Shown: positions 17,780 through 26,358 of the stretch, in pieces | How positions within the stretch are numbered: the stretch's first letter is position 1 | How the letters are laid out: each line of letters starts with the position of its first letter | Assembly (NCBI RefSeq): GCF_026015965.1 | Contig: NZ_CP110383.1 | Coordinates: 1,491,501-1,555,500, forward strand | Direction: 5' to 3' | DNA: 64,000 nucleotides | Source of the DNA: Selenomonas sputigena | GTDB lineage: Bacteria; Bacillota; Negativicutes; Selenomonadales; Selenomonadaceae | Position numbers and translations under genes: made by a program | The notes under the pieces: generated by a model | What the model was told of the DNA's origin: nothing | The model's database searches: none | The model's input: only the letters and a program-made list of their open reading frames with translations

Positions 17780-19084
17780 ATGACAACTACAGCCATACCC
17801 ACAGCGGCAGAAGAACTGCTCGGTTTCATCCAGTGCTCGACCTCCCCTTTCCACGTCGTAGCGGAGAGCGCCAAGAGACTTCTTCATGCGGGCTTTCAAG
17901 AACTCAAGCCCGCGGACTCGTGGCGTCTTGCCGCCGGCGGACGCTACTTCCTGCGCGTCTACGGTTCGACGCTCCTCGCCTTCGTCGTCGGCAAGAAGCC
18001 GCTCAAGAGCCACGGCACGCCTCTCCTTATGGCGGCGGCGCACACGGACTTCCCGTGCTTTCGCCTGAAGCCCGAGGCAGGCATGACACGCGACGGCTGC
18101 GGCACGCTCAACGTCGAAACGTACGGCGGACTCATCCTGCGCACCTGGCTCGACCGACCGCTCTCGCTCGCGGGCAAAATTGTGCTGCGCGGCAAGGACG
18201 CCTTTCATCCCGAGGTGCGGCTCGTCGACTTTCAAAAGCCGCTCATGACGATCCCGAGCCTCGCCATCCACATGGATCGTGACGTCAACAAAGACGGCGC
18301 GCTGAACGCGCAAAAAGACATGCTGCCGCTCGCCGCGCTCCTCGGTAAGGACGCAGAAGAGGACTTCTTCCTCGCTTGGCTCGCCGAAGCCTGCGAAACA
18401 GAGCGGGACGCCATCCTCTCCTACGATCTCGGCGCTTACCCTTGCGAGACGGGCTGCACCTTCGGACTTCGCGACGAATTCATCTCCTCGCCGAGGCTCG
18501 ACAACCTCACCTCCGTGCTCGCCTGCCTCAAGGGCATCGAAGAAGCGCATCCCACACAGGGCATTCGCCTCATCGCGCTCTTCGACAACGAGGAGGTCGG
18601 CAGCCGAACGAAGCAGGGTGCCGGTTCCGCCGTGCTCGGCGATGTGCTGCGCCGCATCTATCAAGACCTTTCGGGCGAAAGCGACGCCGTCTGCCGTGCG
18701 CTCGCCGACGGCTTTTTGCTCTCCGTCGACGTGGCGCACGCCGTCCATCCTTCGCACGCGGCGAAGAGCGATCCCGTCGTGCGTCCCGCGCTCGCAGCAG
18801 GCGTCGTCCTCAAGCAGGCGGCGTCGCAGAGCTATGCGGGAGACGCCGAAGCCTCCGCCGTCGTGCGCGCGCTTGCCGAAGAGCATGAGATTCCCTGGCA
18901 GAGGTTCGTGAACCGCGCCGACAGCCGCGGCGGCTCGACGCTCGGCGCCATCGCTTCCTCCTTCGTCCCCGTTCGCACGATGGACATCGGAGCGCCCATG
19001 CTCGCCATGCACTCGGCGCGCGAGACGATGGGCGCTGCCGACCAAGAATCGCTTGAACGGCTTCTCAAAGCGTTTCTCGCTTGA
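17780..19084 (+). CDS. M18 family aminopeptidase
   Basis: A 434-residue cytosolic di-zinc aminopeptidase of the aspartyl-aminopeptidase (M18) family, which removes N-terminal residues from peptides. Metal and catalytic motifs appear in order: AAAHTDFP (His88), SPRLDNL (bridging Asp), FDNEEVGS (general-base Glu and ligand Glu), SVDVAHAVHP (Asp) and MLAMHSARE (last His). The length suits bacterial ApeB-type enzymes. The ribosome site is GGAGGA. It follows the symporter gene by 23 bp and ends at a strong hairpin. Confidence 0.93.
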   Translation: MTTTAIPTAAEELLGFIQCSTSPFHVVAESAKRLLHAGFQELKPADSWRLAAGGRYFLRVYGSTLLAFVVGKKPLKSHGTPLLMAAAHTDFPCFRLKPEAGMTRDGCGTLNVETYGGLILRTWLDRPLSLAGKIVLRGKDAFHPEVRLVDFQKPLMTIPSLAIHMDRDVNKDGALNAQKDMLPLAALLGKDAEEDFFLAWLAEACETERDAILSYDLGAYPCETGCTFGLRDEFISSPRLDNLTSVLACLKGIEEAHPTQGIRLIALFDNEEVGSRTKQGAGSAVLGDVLRRIYQDLSGESDAVCRALADGFLLSVDVAHAVHPSHAAKSDPVVRPALAAGVVLKQAASQSYAGDAEASAVVRALAEEHEIPWQRFVNRADSRGGSTLGAIASSFVPVRTMDIGAPMLAMHSARETMGAADQESLERLLKAFLA

Positions 19085-19122
19085 AGAAGCAAATACCATC
19101 CTGCGCGAAACCGCAGACACGA

Positions 19123-19166
19123 AAAGACGCCCCCGAAAGCCATCCTCGGCTCTCGGGGGCGTCTTT
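19123..19166. terminator. Terminator between the M18 and PilZ genes
   Basis: A 14-bp perfect stem (19123-19136 with 19153-19166) with a 16-base loop sits between two convergent genes. It carries A-rich and T-rich flanks and probably serves both. Confidence 0.8.
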
Positions 19167-19187
19167 CGTCGCGGTCTTGTACCATGT

Positions 19188-19901
19188 TCAAATGCCAAGC
19201 CCGCGTTCCAAATACTTGCGCTGCAGCAGGAAGATACATCGAACGAGCTGGTTCTGCTGCCTCTTGTCAAGATATGCCGCGAAGTGTGCGCCGATATGAT
19301 AAACGGGCGTCGCAAGCGCCGTGCGGTCGAGCGAGCGCATGACGATGGCCGTCGTCTTCAGCTCGCCGACGGCGGGCAGATCCGGTATGGCGATCTCGAT
19401 TTCCATGCCGTCTTCCAGCGGCTCTTTCCACACGAAAGAAACGCCGTTGCCGCTGATGTCGACGAGCGTCGTGTCCTTCGCCTTGTTCTTGCCGCCGTAG
19501 AGATTCGACAAGGTCACCTGCATGGGAAGCGGCACGGGCACGCGCACGAAATCGCGCTTCTGCTGGCGCTCGACCTCCGCCGGAAGTTCCATGTACCAGA
19601 TATGATCAGGCAGGGGGCTGCTCGCGCAAAACACCGAAGAAAAGCGATAGGTGCATTTCTCACTCGGCATGGCACAGTGAAAACGTGCACCAGACTCAGG
19701 GCCGTGCGCATACTCGGCATCCGTCAGGCGCATCTCGACGATCAGACGGTCTGCCGTCATCTCCTTGAGAATTCCTATACGCGTCTTCTTTCCGCCCTCC
19801 TGCAAAAAATAAATCTTCTCCTCCAGCACGAGCACTTCTTCGGGCGCAAAGCATTCTGCCGCCATACTCTCCGTCGTCATATCTCCTCTTCTTCCTGTCA
19901 T
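19188..19901 (-). CDS. YcgR-like PilZ-domain c-di-GMP receptor
   Basis: 237 residues. The N-terminal half (about 15-110) is a YcgR/PilZN-type flagellar-brake barrel. The C-terminal PilZ domain has the two c-di-GMP motifs: the RxxxR-type QKRDFVRVP and the (D/N)xSxxG motif VDISGNGVSF. Such proteins bind c-di-GMP and act on the flagellar motor or other targets. ATG 19901 shares one base with the upstream stop (TGATG), implying coupling; ATG 19880 after GAGGAG is an alternative. A paralogue lies inside the flagellar locus at 30710-31393. Confidence 0.87.
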   Translation of the reverse strand: MTGRRGDMTTESMAAECFAPEEVLVLEEKIYFLQEGGKKTRIGILKEMTADRLIVEMRLTDAEYAHGPESGARFHCAMPSEKCTYRFSSVFCASSPLPDHIWYMELPAEVERQQKRDFVRVPVPLPMQVTLSNLYGGKNKAKDTTLVDISGNGVSFVWKEPLEDGMEIEIAIPDLPAVGELKTTAIVMRSLDRTALATPVYHIGAHFAAYLDKRQQNQLVRCIFLLQRKYLERGLGI

Positions 19902-21181
19902 CACTTCCGCAAACTCACTTCATCGACAAGGCTTCCGTCGGGCAGGAAGCACGAAAAGCGCAGATGCTCCGCCGACGCCTCCAATGTCATATAATTGCCG
20001 CGCTCAGGCTGGGCAAGCACCTTCTTGTCGAAACGCGCATTCACAGGCACATCGTAATAGCAGTTGCCGCAGTTTCCCGTATCGATATAGAAAGGCCCTT
20101 CTTCGCTCGGCGCAAAATTCACGATAGACCCTAGCCGCCGATACGTATGCTGATGCGCCGTCAAAACGACATCGGGACGCAATTCATCGAAGAGCGGCAT
20201 GAGAAGCCGCCCCGTCGCACTGATGTCACCCGTGACGGGATCGCTCAAATCGGGGTAGTCGTACTCGATGACGTCCTTGTGCATCAAGACGATCTTCCAC
20301 TTCTTGCGGCTCGCCGCCATGTCGCGGCGCAGCCAAGCCATCTGCTCCTCCAGGAGTCCCGCACGCAATGCCTCGACTTCCTCCCACTGCGTGTTGAGCG
20401 CGACGAAGTGGCACGGCCCGTAATCGAAGGAATAGTACCAATGCGAGAAGCGCAGACTGCCGTTGCCGGGCACGGGAAAGTAGCCGAGCCAAGCCAAGGG
20501 CAGGCGACATTGCCAGTCGAGATCATACGCTTCATGATTGCCCATCAGCGGAGCGCACGGCAGACGGCTCATGATTCCCGCCGCCCCCTCGAACCACTGC
20601 CGCCACTGGTAGGCGGCCTCCCCGTTGTCGACGAGATCACCCATCATGATGAAGAAGTCCGCGTCCGGGTGCTGCACCGCCGCACTTTCCGCCGTCTTCT
20701 TCCATGTGCGATATCCGTCCGAGCACTGCGAATCGGGAAAGATCAGCGCCTTGAATGCGCCGTCCCCCGCCGTTCGCAGAGAAAACCAAGGCGACGATGT
20801 ATCGCCCGTGCGCAGGCGGTACTCATACGAAGCGCCCGGCGAAAGCCCTGTCAGAAACGCCTCGTGAGAAAACAGCCGCTCGCCGCCGTCATCGAGAAGT
20901 TTCTCGTTCGCAGCGAAAGAAGAAAACCCTGCTGCACCCACAAGTCGCAGATCGACGACAGCCTGCACCTCACTCACCGTGGACTCCCAGGCAATCATGC
21001 GCGAGGTTCGACTGTCCTCGGTGACGATCTGCCGCACGAAGAACGCTTCCAGCCCCTCAGCGGCAAAAGCCCTGCGCCAGCGCGCGGGGAACAGACTGCC
21101 GATTCCCAGCGAGAACAGCGTCCGCAGCGATATTTTCAAAAACCCGCGGCGCGACAGCGCCGGTAAAGAGGCGGACAGCAT
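19901..21181 (-). CDS. Tat-exported metallophosphoesterase (purple acid phosphatase-like)
   Basis: A 426-residue protein. The N-terminus holds a twin-arginine signal, SRRGFLK, followed by a hydrophobic stretch ending near AFA (about residue 38). A fibronectin-like N-terminal domain (about 45-140) precedes a calcineurin-type phosphoesterase with DSQC, MGDLVDNG, GNHEAYD, LMHKD and TAHQHTY, which supply the two-metal site. Export is therefore to the periplasm in a folded state. ATG 21181 is chosen for GAAGGAGG seven bases upstream. The substrate is unknown. Its coupling to a PilZ gene is unusual. Confidence 0.88.
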   Translation of the reverse strand: MLSASLPALSRRGFLKISLRTLFSLGIGSLFPARWRRAFAAEGLEAFFVRQIVTEDSRTSRMIAWESTVSEVQAVVDLRLVGAAGFSSFAANEKLLDDGGERLFSHEAFLTGLSPGASYEYRLRTGDTSSPWFSLRTAGDGAFKALIFPDSQCSDGYRTWKKTAESAAVQHPDADFFIMMGDLVDNGEAAYQWRQWFEGAAGIMSRLPCAPLMGNHEAYDLDWQCRLPLAWLGYFPVPGNGSLRFSHWYYSFDYGPCHFVALNTQWEEVEALRAGLLEEQMAWLRRDMAASRKKWKIVLMHKDVIEYDYPDLSDPVTGDISATGRLLMPLFDELRPDVVLTAHQHTYRRLGSIVNFAPSEEGPFYIDTGNCGNCYYDVPVNARFDKKVLAQPERGNYMTLEASAEHLRFSCFLPDGSLVDEVSLRK

Positions 21182-21232
21182 GGCGAAACCTCCTTCGCAC
21201 CATCCGATGCAGGCCTTCTGCATCCGTTGCCC

Positions 21233-22177
21233 TCAAAAACGCTTGCTCTCTGCCGCGTCAAGCAGCGCCTCATACGCCTCGGCTGCCCGTGCCGCAAAAA
21301 TTTTGCGCACGGCGGCGTTCTCTCCGATGCCCTTGAGAATCGTCTGCACGCAAAAGCCTTCGCGCTCCAAAAGCGATTTGTGCGAATCCGGCTCGTCGCC
21401 CGCCATATCGTTCGTCGCATGATCGCCTGCCACGAGCATCAACGGGGCGAGCGTGACCTTCCTTATGCCCGCCTCCTTGAGCTTCGGCACGACATCATCT
21501 AGATGAGGCCGCCCTTCGACGGTGTAGATGCAGACGCGCTCTTCACCGAGATTTTCCAAGCGCTCCTGCATGACAGCGTAGTAGGCATTTGCCGGATGCG
21601 GCGTACCGTGCGCCATGAGGAGCACGGCTTCGTCTTCTGCACGCGCCGGCAACTCCCTCACAACGGCCGCCATGACCTCTGCGACATCATCGCGCTTCTC
21701 CTCCTGCCCTTGCCAATAGACGAGCGGTGTGCCGAGCGTCATACGACGAAACCACGGCTTACACTCGTCGAAGACTTCCCGCTTATAGGCATACTCGATG
21801 CCTGGGATGATGTCGAGCGAGACGAGAGCGACGCGTGTACAGCCCTCTTCCTTGAGCTTCTGCAGCGCCTCTTCGGGCGTTGGATAGCGGACGCCCTCGT
21901 TCTTTTCCACACGCTCGATGACGATGTGCGACGTGAAGGCGAGCATGACCTTGACGGCGGGATGCATGCGCCGCACCTCCTCCGCCACGGCGTCAATCGT
22001 CTTCTCGCGCGTCTCCTTGAACGTCGTGCCGAAACTCATGACGAGGATGGCATCACGTTCCTCACCAGCAGCGAGCGCGGCATTGTCCGCCACAAGCACG
22101 CCGAGGCTTGCGGCTCGCCGCAAAGCGGCGCCCGCCGTCTTGACCTCCTCGTGGAGCTTGTAACCTGTATGTGCCAT
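21233..22177 (-). CDS. cbiK: Anaerobic cobalt chelatase CbiK
   Basis: A 314-residue sirohydrochlorin cobaltochelatase that inserts Co2+ in the anaerobic B12 pathway. Metal-site residues are visible in MAHGTPHPAN (His), YTVEGRP (Glu) and VAGDHATNDMAG (His), matching the His-Glu-His site of Salmonella CbiK. The family start (AILVMSFGTTF) comes only at residue 43. The first 40 residues are an extra, mildly hydrophobic leader, yet the ATG at 22177 has a perfect AAAGGAGG, so the extension is probably real. No other cobalamin gene is nearby. Confidence 0.93.
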   Translation of the reverse strand: MAHTGYKLHEEVKTAGAALRRAASLGVLVADNAALAAGEERDAILVMSFGTTFKETREKTIDAVAEEVRRMHPAVKVMLAFTSHIVIERVEKNEGVRYPTPEEALQKLKEEGCTRVALVSLDIIPGIEYAYKREVFDECKPWFRRMTLGTPLVYWQGQEEKRDDVAEVMAAVVRELPARAEDEAVLLMAHGTPHPANAYYAVMQERLENLGEERVCIYTVEGRPHLDDVVPKLKEAGIRKVTLAPLMLVAGDHATNDMAGDEPDSHKSLLEREGFCVQTILKGIGENAAVRKIFAARAAEAYEALLDAAESKRF

Positions 22178-22197
22178 AGATTTGCCTCCTTTCTTCC

Positions 22198-22227
22198 ATC
22201 ATAATTCTCTCAAGAATTCCCTGTCGA
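22198..22227 (-). promoter_or_regulatory. Putative promoter of cbiK
   Basis: On the minus strand, TCGACA (22227-22222) and TATGAT (22203-22198) with an 18-bp spacer. The resulting 5' leader is only about 15 bases, too short for a riboswitch. Confidence 0.5.
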
Positions 22228-22249
22228 ATCGCCGTTCTCCGACAAATCC

Positions 22250-22278
22250 TTGACAAAGCTCACGGTGTCCTTTATAAT
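22250..22278 (+). promoter_or_regulatory. Consensus promoter of the tRNA operon
   Basis: TTGACA (22250-22255), 17-bp spacer and TATAAT (22273-22278) are both perfect consensus boxes, 35 bp ahead of tRNA-Pro. Confidence 0.92.
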
Positions 22279-22312
22279 TTCTTTATTGCGCGATGCGATA
22301 CATCGGCATTTT

Positions 22313-22390
22313 CGGGGCATGGCTCAGTTTGGTAGAGCACCTGGCTTGGGACCAGGGGGTCGCAGGTTCAAATCCTGCTGCTCCGACCAT
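22313..22390 (+). tRNA. tRNA-Pro (TGG)
   Basis: A full cloverleaf. The acceptor stem CGGGGCA pairs with TGCTCCG (one G.T), the D arm is GGCTCAGTTTGGTAGAGCA, and the anticodon loop CTTGGGA has TGG at 22348-22350. The T loop is GGTTCAAATCC, and CCA is encoded at 22388-22390. Confidence 0.97.
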
Positions 22391-22392
22391 CG

Positions 22393-22469
<77 letters not shown>

Positions 22470-22480
22470 GAACATTGCAG

Positions 22481-22507
22481 GGCTTGGCATTTTGCCAAGC
22501 CCTTTTG
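22481..22507 (+). terminator. Terminator of the tRNA operon
   Basis: A perfect 10-bp stem (22481-22490 with 22494-22503) with a TTT loop, followed by TTTT. The rest of the gap up to the 22616 gene holds nothing I can recognise. Confidence 0.93.
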
Positions 22508-22615
22508 TTTACTATGAAAGTCCAAGAAGTCAAGCCCGAAGGGCGCAGACTGATTGGGTAACTTTCATTAAGGGCGGCACACAATGTCCACAAGGTGGAC
22601 GTTTGTGCGTGTAGT

Positions 22616-23659
22616 TTACTCTTCGTGCGCACGCTTTTCCATGTGACGAACGAGTTCGATGGCGCCGAGTCCAAGTCCCAGTCGCTGAGAAATTTCCTCC
22701 GCGCTCATTCCTTGGCGCAGGAAGGCACGGATCTGTTCTTGCTGACGGCTCGGAGGCACATCAGGCGACGGGCTTTTCACATCGTCTGCCTCGTCCGCTT
22801 CCTGCACAGCGGTCAAATCCTCGTCCGAAAACTCCGGCGGCTCTTCCTCGTCCGCCGGTTCGTCCTCTTCGTATTCGTCCGCCTCTTCTTCCATCACTGC
22901 CTCTTCGTCTTCTTCCTCCGACTCGTCTTCCTCGTACTCCTCGTACTCATACGCCTCATCATCCTGCGTCTCATCGGGCATTTGGGCCGTCGACAACGCA
23001 AGAGATGCGGCATCTTCTTGGACGGGAATCTCCCGACGCATATTCTCCTGCACCGCCTGAGTGCCATGCGCGATGTTCGCCGCCGCGTCCGTCTCCATTT
23101 CCTCAGGCGGCAGCTGCAAATCCACCGCACCGCCAATCGGGCTTCCGGCCATCTGCTTCATCAGGGCTGCCTGAAAGCTCGACGCCGTCTCTCCTGCACC
23201 GACGGTGGAAGCCGCAGCGGGCGCAATGGCTGCAGCGGACGGTGCGGCAACTTCGACGGCAGAAGGGGCGGAAACAGCGGGCGCCGCAGTGACGGGAGAA
23301 GCAGTCGGAGGCGCCTGTGTCGCCGTGCGGGGCGCAGAAGACGCGAACTCCATCTGCTGCGGCAAAGCACCGAGCCGTGCGCCGTAGACCTTCTCCCACT
23401 GCGCGAGGGCAGCGAGGCGCTCATCCAAAGCCGCCTTCTGCGCGTTCGCCTCCGCCAAAATACGCTCCAATCGTTCGACATGGATCTGCATCCTACCGAT
23501 GACGGCGTCACCCGATCGCTCGATCTCATAGCGCAGACGGCTCGCAGAAACTTCGACCGACTCCTTCTCCTTGGCCTTTCCCTTGCTTAAAAGGCGTCGC
23601 ATGATGAGGACGAGCACCGCCCCCAAGACAATCAATGCGCCCAGAATTTCCGTGATCAC
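22616..23659 (-). CDS. SwrB-like (DUF6115-type) membrane protein
   Basis: 347 residues: one N-terminal membrane helix (about 4-22), a coiled coil (about 35-90), a long Ala/Pro-rich then very acidic linker (about 105-295), and a C-terminal helix-turn-helix-like box, FLRQGMSAEEISQRLGLGLGAIELV. A single anchor plus this last box is the plan of B. subtilis SwrB/YlxL, which sits at the end of the fla/che operon after sigD and activates flagellar export. Position and layout agree, but the long acidic linker is extra. It starts at GTG. A hairpin separates it from the genes upstream. Confidence 0.65.
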   Translation of the reverse strand: MITEILGALIVLGAVLVLIMRRLLSKGKAKEKESVEVSASRLRYEIERSGDAVIGRMQIHVERLERILAEANAQKAALDERLAALAQWEKVYGARLGALPQQMEFASSAPRTATQAPPTASPVTAAPAVSAPSAVEVAAPSAAAIAPAAASTVGAGETASSFQAALMKQMAGSPIGGAVDLQLPPEEMETDAAANIAHGTQAVQENMRREIPVQEDAASLALSTAQMPDETQDDEAYEYEEYEEDESEEEDEEAVMEEEADEYEEDEPADEEEPPEFSDEDLTAVQEADEADDVKSPSPDVPPSRQQEQIRAFLRQGMSAEEISQRLGLGLGAIELVRHMEKRAHEE

Positions 23660-23711
23660 TTCTCGCAGCTCCCCTTATCTCCAAGAATCGCTGACTTCAG
23701 CTTTCCCCTCA

Positions 23712-23759
23712 AAATGGGGCTGTCATATGAGTCGACTACGACTTATGACAGCCCCGTTT
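23712..23759 (-). terminator. Terminator-like hairpin near the end of the motility operon
   Basis: A long stem (23712-23726 with 23745-23759, one T.G pair) is extended inside by GTCG/CGAC. It stands between the 23766 gene and the SwrB-like gene. On the minus strand it is followed by ATTTTG, a modest T-run, so partial read-through is possible. Confidence 0.7.
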
Positions 23760-23765
23760 CATTAC

Positions 23766-24098
23766 CTACGTAGATATATCGATATTGCGTCCGCGGAACA
23801 CATCGACGGCGAACCTCTCTGTTGGCGCTTCCTCCTCCTGCTCGGCATGCCTGTCGCCGCCAGAGCCTCGCCGGCCGCGCCCCTGCTTTTTGCGTCGATC
23901 GGGATCGTCCTTGATGCGTTCTTCTTCTGCCTGATCCTTCTTCCTGACCTGCGTCTGTTTCAACGCCGTTTCCTGCTTGTCACGCACGGCCTGAAAATCC
24001 TGCTGCACAGCCGACTGCTGATTCATGTTATGCTGTACCTGCGTCGCTTCGGAAGTGCGCGGCACGATTGCTTGCAAACTCATCGGGGTTACATCCAT
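23766..24098 (-). CDS. Small charged protein in the fla/che locus, unknown
   Basis: 110 residues, hydrophilic. The N-terminal part is Gln-rich (VQHNMNQQSAVQQDF), the middle is a Lys/Arg/Asp/Glu helix and a Gly/Arg-rich patch, and the C-terminus (ERFAVDVFRGRNIDIST) looks ordered and amphipathic. There is no membrane segment or known domain. ATG 24098 is chosen because GGTGGG lies just upstream; ATG at 24110 is an alternative. It follows fapA and precedes a hairpin, so it is the last gene of the main transcript. Confidence 0.55.
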   Translation of the reverse strand: MDVTPMSLQAIVPRTSEATQVQHNMNQQSAVQQDFQAVRDKQETALKQTQVRKKDQAEEERIKDDPDRRKKQGRGRRGSGGDRHAEQEEEAPTERFAVDVFRGRNIDIST

Positions 24099-24160
24099 GC
24101 ATCCCACCATCCTTTCCAAGCGCAGTCAAGGGGACACGATCTGCAAGAACGTCGCTCGTA

Positions 24161-25552
24161 TCAATAAGCGCCCGTGCGGATCTGATCGCCTTCCACGCTC
24201 AACGTGCAGCGTTTCTCCTCCGAATGAACATTCTTGATGACGTTGTTGATCTTGAGCTTCACGCCTGGATATATCGTATCGGCAGCACGAATACGGCCGC
24301 GCTTCATGCTCTGAATTTTCTCCTCAAGTCCGTCCATCTCTTCCAGAAGACGCTCCAACTGGCCCTCTACTTGGAAGCGCACCTTCCCCAACTGTACGAC
24401 CATTTCCTGCCTCTCGGGCGGCAGTTTGCTGATATCAACCTTGCCGAGCGTCGCGAGCGTCTTCTTGATCTCATCGAGCTTTTTCTTCGTATCGCCGTAC
24501 TCCTGGCACACTGCCTTGTACTGACGCTGCACCATCGGATTGACGCCGACTTCAAGTTTCGTCGCGACATTCGCGGGATTGCCGATCTGCGTCGCCTCGA
24601 TTTCTTCCCCGGCGAACGTCGATCCTCCCATGATCTGCCCGCGCCTGCCGAGCACTGTGACCTTTTTGCCTGCGCGCACCTGTGAATTCAGTACAACGTC
24701 AGCAATCGTGACATTATGTCCCGCTTCGATCTCTGCATTTTCTGCAAAAAATGCCATGAGCGTCCCCTTCGCCTTGACGAAGCCGCGATTCATGCCCTGG
24801 ATACCGCCCTTGACGAGAATATTATTTCCCTCGACCTCGGCGCCCGAAACGATGCCGCCGACCTCGATGTCGCCCGTAGCCTTGACGACGAATCCCGCCT
24901 GCACGCTTCCCTGGACAGCGACCGCCCCCGTGAAGTCGATGTTGCCCGTGCCGACACCCACATCCTCCTTGATGACGAGGCGAGGGTCGACGCCGATGAC
25001 TTTTCCCGTATCAACAATTTGACCGTCGATATCGGCATAGAGGAAATTCTCATCGCGAATCGAAGCGTTTTTCCCCGCCTTGAATACGAGCGGCCTCCCC
25101 TTCTTTTGGTTGACCTTGCCACCGAGCACGTTCATGCCCGGCTCTCCGTCCGTCTGCAGAACGCGTTCAGCGAGAAGCTCGCCCTGCTTCACGAGCACGA
25201 AGAGGTTCATATTCTTGTAGTCCGCACGATCATATTCGTCGGTCTTGGGGCGTCCCTTGACCCCGAGGTCGTAGTTCTTCTTCAGATAGGCATCCTCGCC
25301 ATGCTGAGGCTCCTTGCCAAGCGCCGCTTCGAAATCCTGGCCATCCTTCGCGCCCTGCTCGATCGCCGCCTCGTCGAGGCCGAATACGACACCCTTGTCC
25401 TGGAGCGCCTTCTTGATCATCTCGGCCGTCGGATATGCGTTGGAATCCGTGTGGTCAAACCCGACCGTAGCCACCATCTTGTCCGAACTGACATGGATAT
25501 TGATCTTGCTGTAGACTGGACGCTCTCCGTCAACCCTTTCCTGTTCGCTCAT
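24161..25552 (-). CDS. FapA family (DUF342) polymer-binding protein
   Basis: 463 residues. Its core (about 170-340) is the DUF342/FapA beta-helix: repeated short strands with Gly turns such as VVKATGDIEVGGIVSGAEVEG and NILVKGGIQGMNRG. A long coiled coil follows (about 345-415), then a short C-terminal domain, GVKLKINNVIKNV. DUF342 genes often follow sigD in Clostridia and related groups; the function is poorly known, with a proposed role in polar or flagellar organisation. The ribosome site is GGAGG. It lies 24 bp after sigD. Confidence 0.85.
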   Translation of the reverse strand: MSEQERVDGERPVYSKINIHVSSDKMVATVGFDHTDSNAYPTAEMIKKALQDKGVVFGLDEAAIEQGAKDGQDFEAALGKEPQHGEDAYLKKNYDLGVKGRPKTDEYDRADYKNMNLFVLVKQGELLAERVLQTDGEPGMNVLGGKVNQKKGRPLVFKAGKNASIRDENFLYADIDGQIVDTGKVIGVDPRLVIKEDVGVGTGNIDFTGAVAVQGSVQAGFVVKATGDIEVGGIVSGAEVEGNNILVKGGIQGMNRGFVKAKGTLMAFFAENAEIEAGHNVTIADVVLNSQVRAGKKVTVLGRRGQIMGGSTFAGEEIEATQIGNPANVATKLEVGVNPMVQRQYKAVCQEYGDTKKKLDEIKKTLATLGKVDISKLPPERQEMVVQLGKVRFQVEGQLERLLEEMDGLEEKIQSMKRGRIRAADTIYPGVKLKINNVIKNVHSEEKRCTLSVEGDQIRTGAY

Positions 25553-25576
25553 GCCCTTTTTTGCCTCCTTCTTGCC

Positions 25577-26335
25577 TCACTCCATGAGGCTTTTTTTCCA
25601 TCTCGCCAAAAAGCCCCGAAGCCGAAAGACAGCCTTCGTATGGAGCTGAGAAATCCGCGCCTCCGAAAGATGCAGGATGAGGCTGATTTCCTTTAAGGTA
25701 AGTTCCTCATAATAATAGAGAGAAACGACCGTGCGCTCCTTCTCCGGAAGCTGGTCGATTGCTTCCGCTAAGGTGTCACGCAATTCGTTTTTCTCGGCAT
25801 TTTCTTCGGGATCGATCGTCTGTGAGGACGGGGATTCCGTGCGGACATACTCTTCAAGCGGAATGACCGTCGCGATATTCGTCTGCGAAACGAGATCGTG
25901 CAGCTCCTTCTTCGATATCTTGAGTTCCGCGGCAAGTTCGTCGTCCGTCGCCGAGCGCCCCAGGCGGCCTTCCAATGTCGTCACCGCCTGCTCATAGCGC
26001 CGAATCTTCTGCCTTTTCGATACGGGAATCCAATCCATCGTACGCAAATAGTCAAGCATGGCGCCGCGAATGCGCACGCCGCCATACGTTTCAAATTTGT
26101 TGCCGCGCTCGACGTCGTATCGCTCGATTGCGTCAAGCAAACCAAAAAAGCCGCTCGAAACGAGATCGTCCCGATCAACATGTGCGGGCAGGCCGACGAC
26201 GACACGTCCCGCAATGATATTGACGAGCGGCAAGTACTTTTCGACAATCTTGTCACGAACTTCCGGTGCGCGCGTTTCCCGGTAAAGCGCCCAAAGATCT
26301 TGAATTTCTGCGGAGGGGGTCTCTGCCTTTTTCAT
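25577..26335 (-). CDS. sigD: Flagellar sigma factor SigD/FliA
   Basis: A 252-residue alternative sigma factor of the FliA/WhiG type that directs RNA polymerase to late flagellar, motor and chemotaxis genes. Region 2 shows DLVSSGFFGLLDAIERYD and GNKFETYGGVRIRGAMLDYLR, region 3 RLGRSATDDELA, and region 4 the helix-turn-helix LTLKEISLILHLSEARISQLH. ATG 26335 is preceded by GAGGAGG; the adjacent TTG at 26338 is slightly better spaced. Its place after cheD matches Bacillus. No FlgM-like anti-sigma factor is encoded in the window. Confidence 0.95.
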   Translation of the reverse strand: MKKAETPSAEIQDLWALYRETRAPEVRDKIVEKYLPLVNIIAGRVVVGLPAHVDRDDLVSSGFFGLLDAIERYDVERGNKFETYGGVRIRGAMLDYLRTMDWIPVSKRQKIRRYEQAVTTLEGRLGRSATDDELAAELKISKKELHDLVSQTNIATVIPLEEYVRTESPSSQTIDPEENAEKNELRDTLAEAIDQLPEKERTVVSLYYYEELTLKEISLILHLSEARISQLHTKAVFRLRGFLARWKKSLME

Positions 26336-26358
26336 CAATCAGCCGCCTCCTCGTCTAG

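Noticed and set aside
17753-19315. A 520-codon minus-strand frame opposite the M18 aminopeptidase.
   Set aside because: It crosses the terminator at 19123-19166 and has no recognisable domain, while the plus strand has all M18 metal motifs.
22178-22312. A cobalamin riboswitch ahead of cbiK.
   Set aside because: The leader after the likely promoter is only about 15 bases, and no B12-box sequence is visible.
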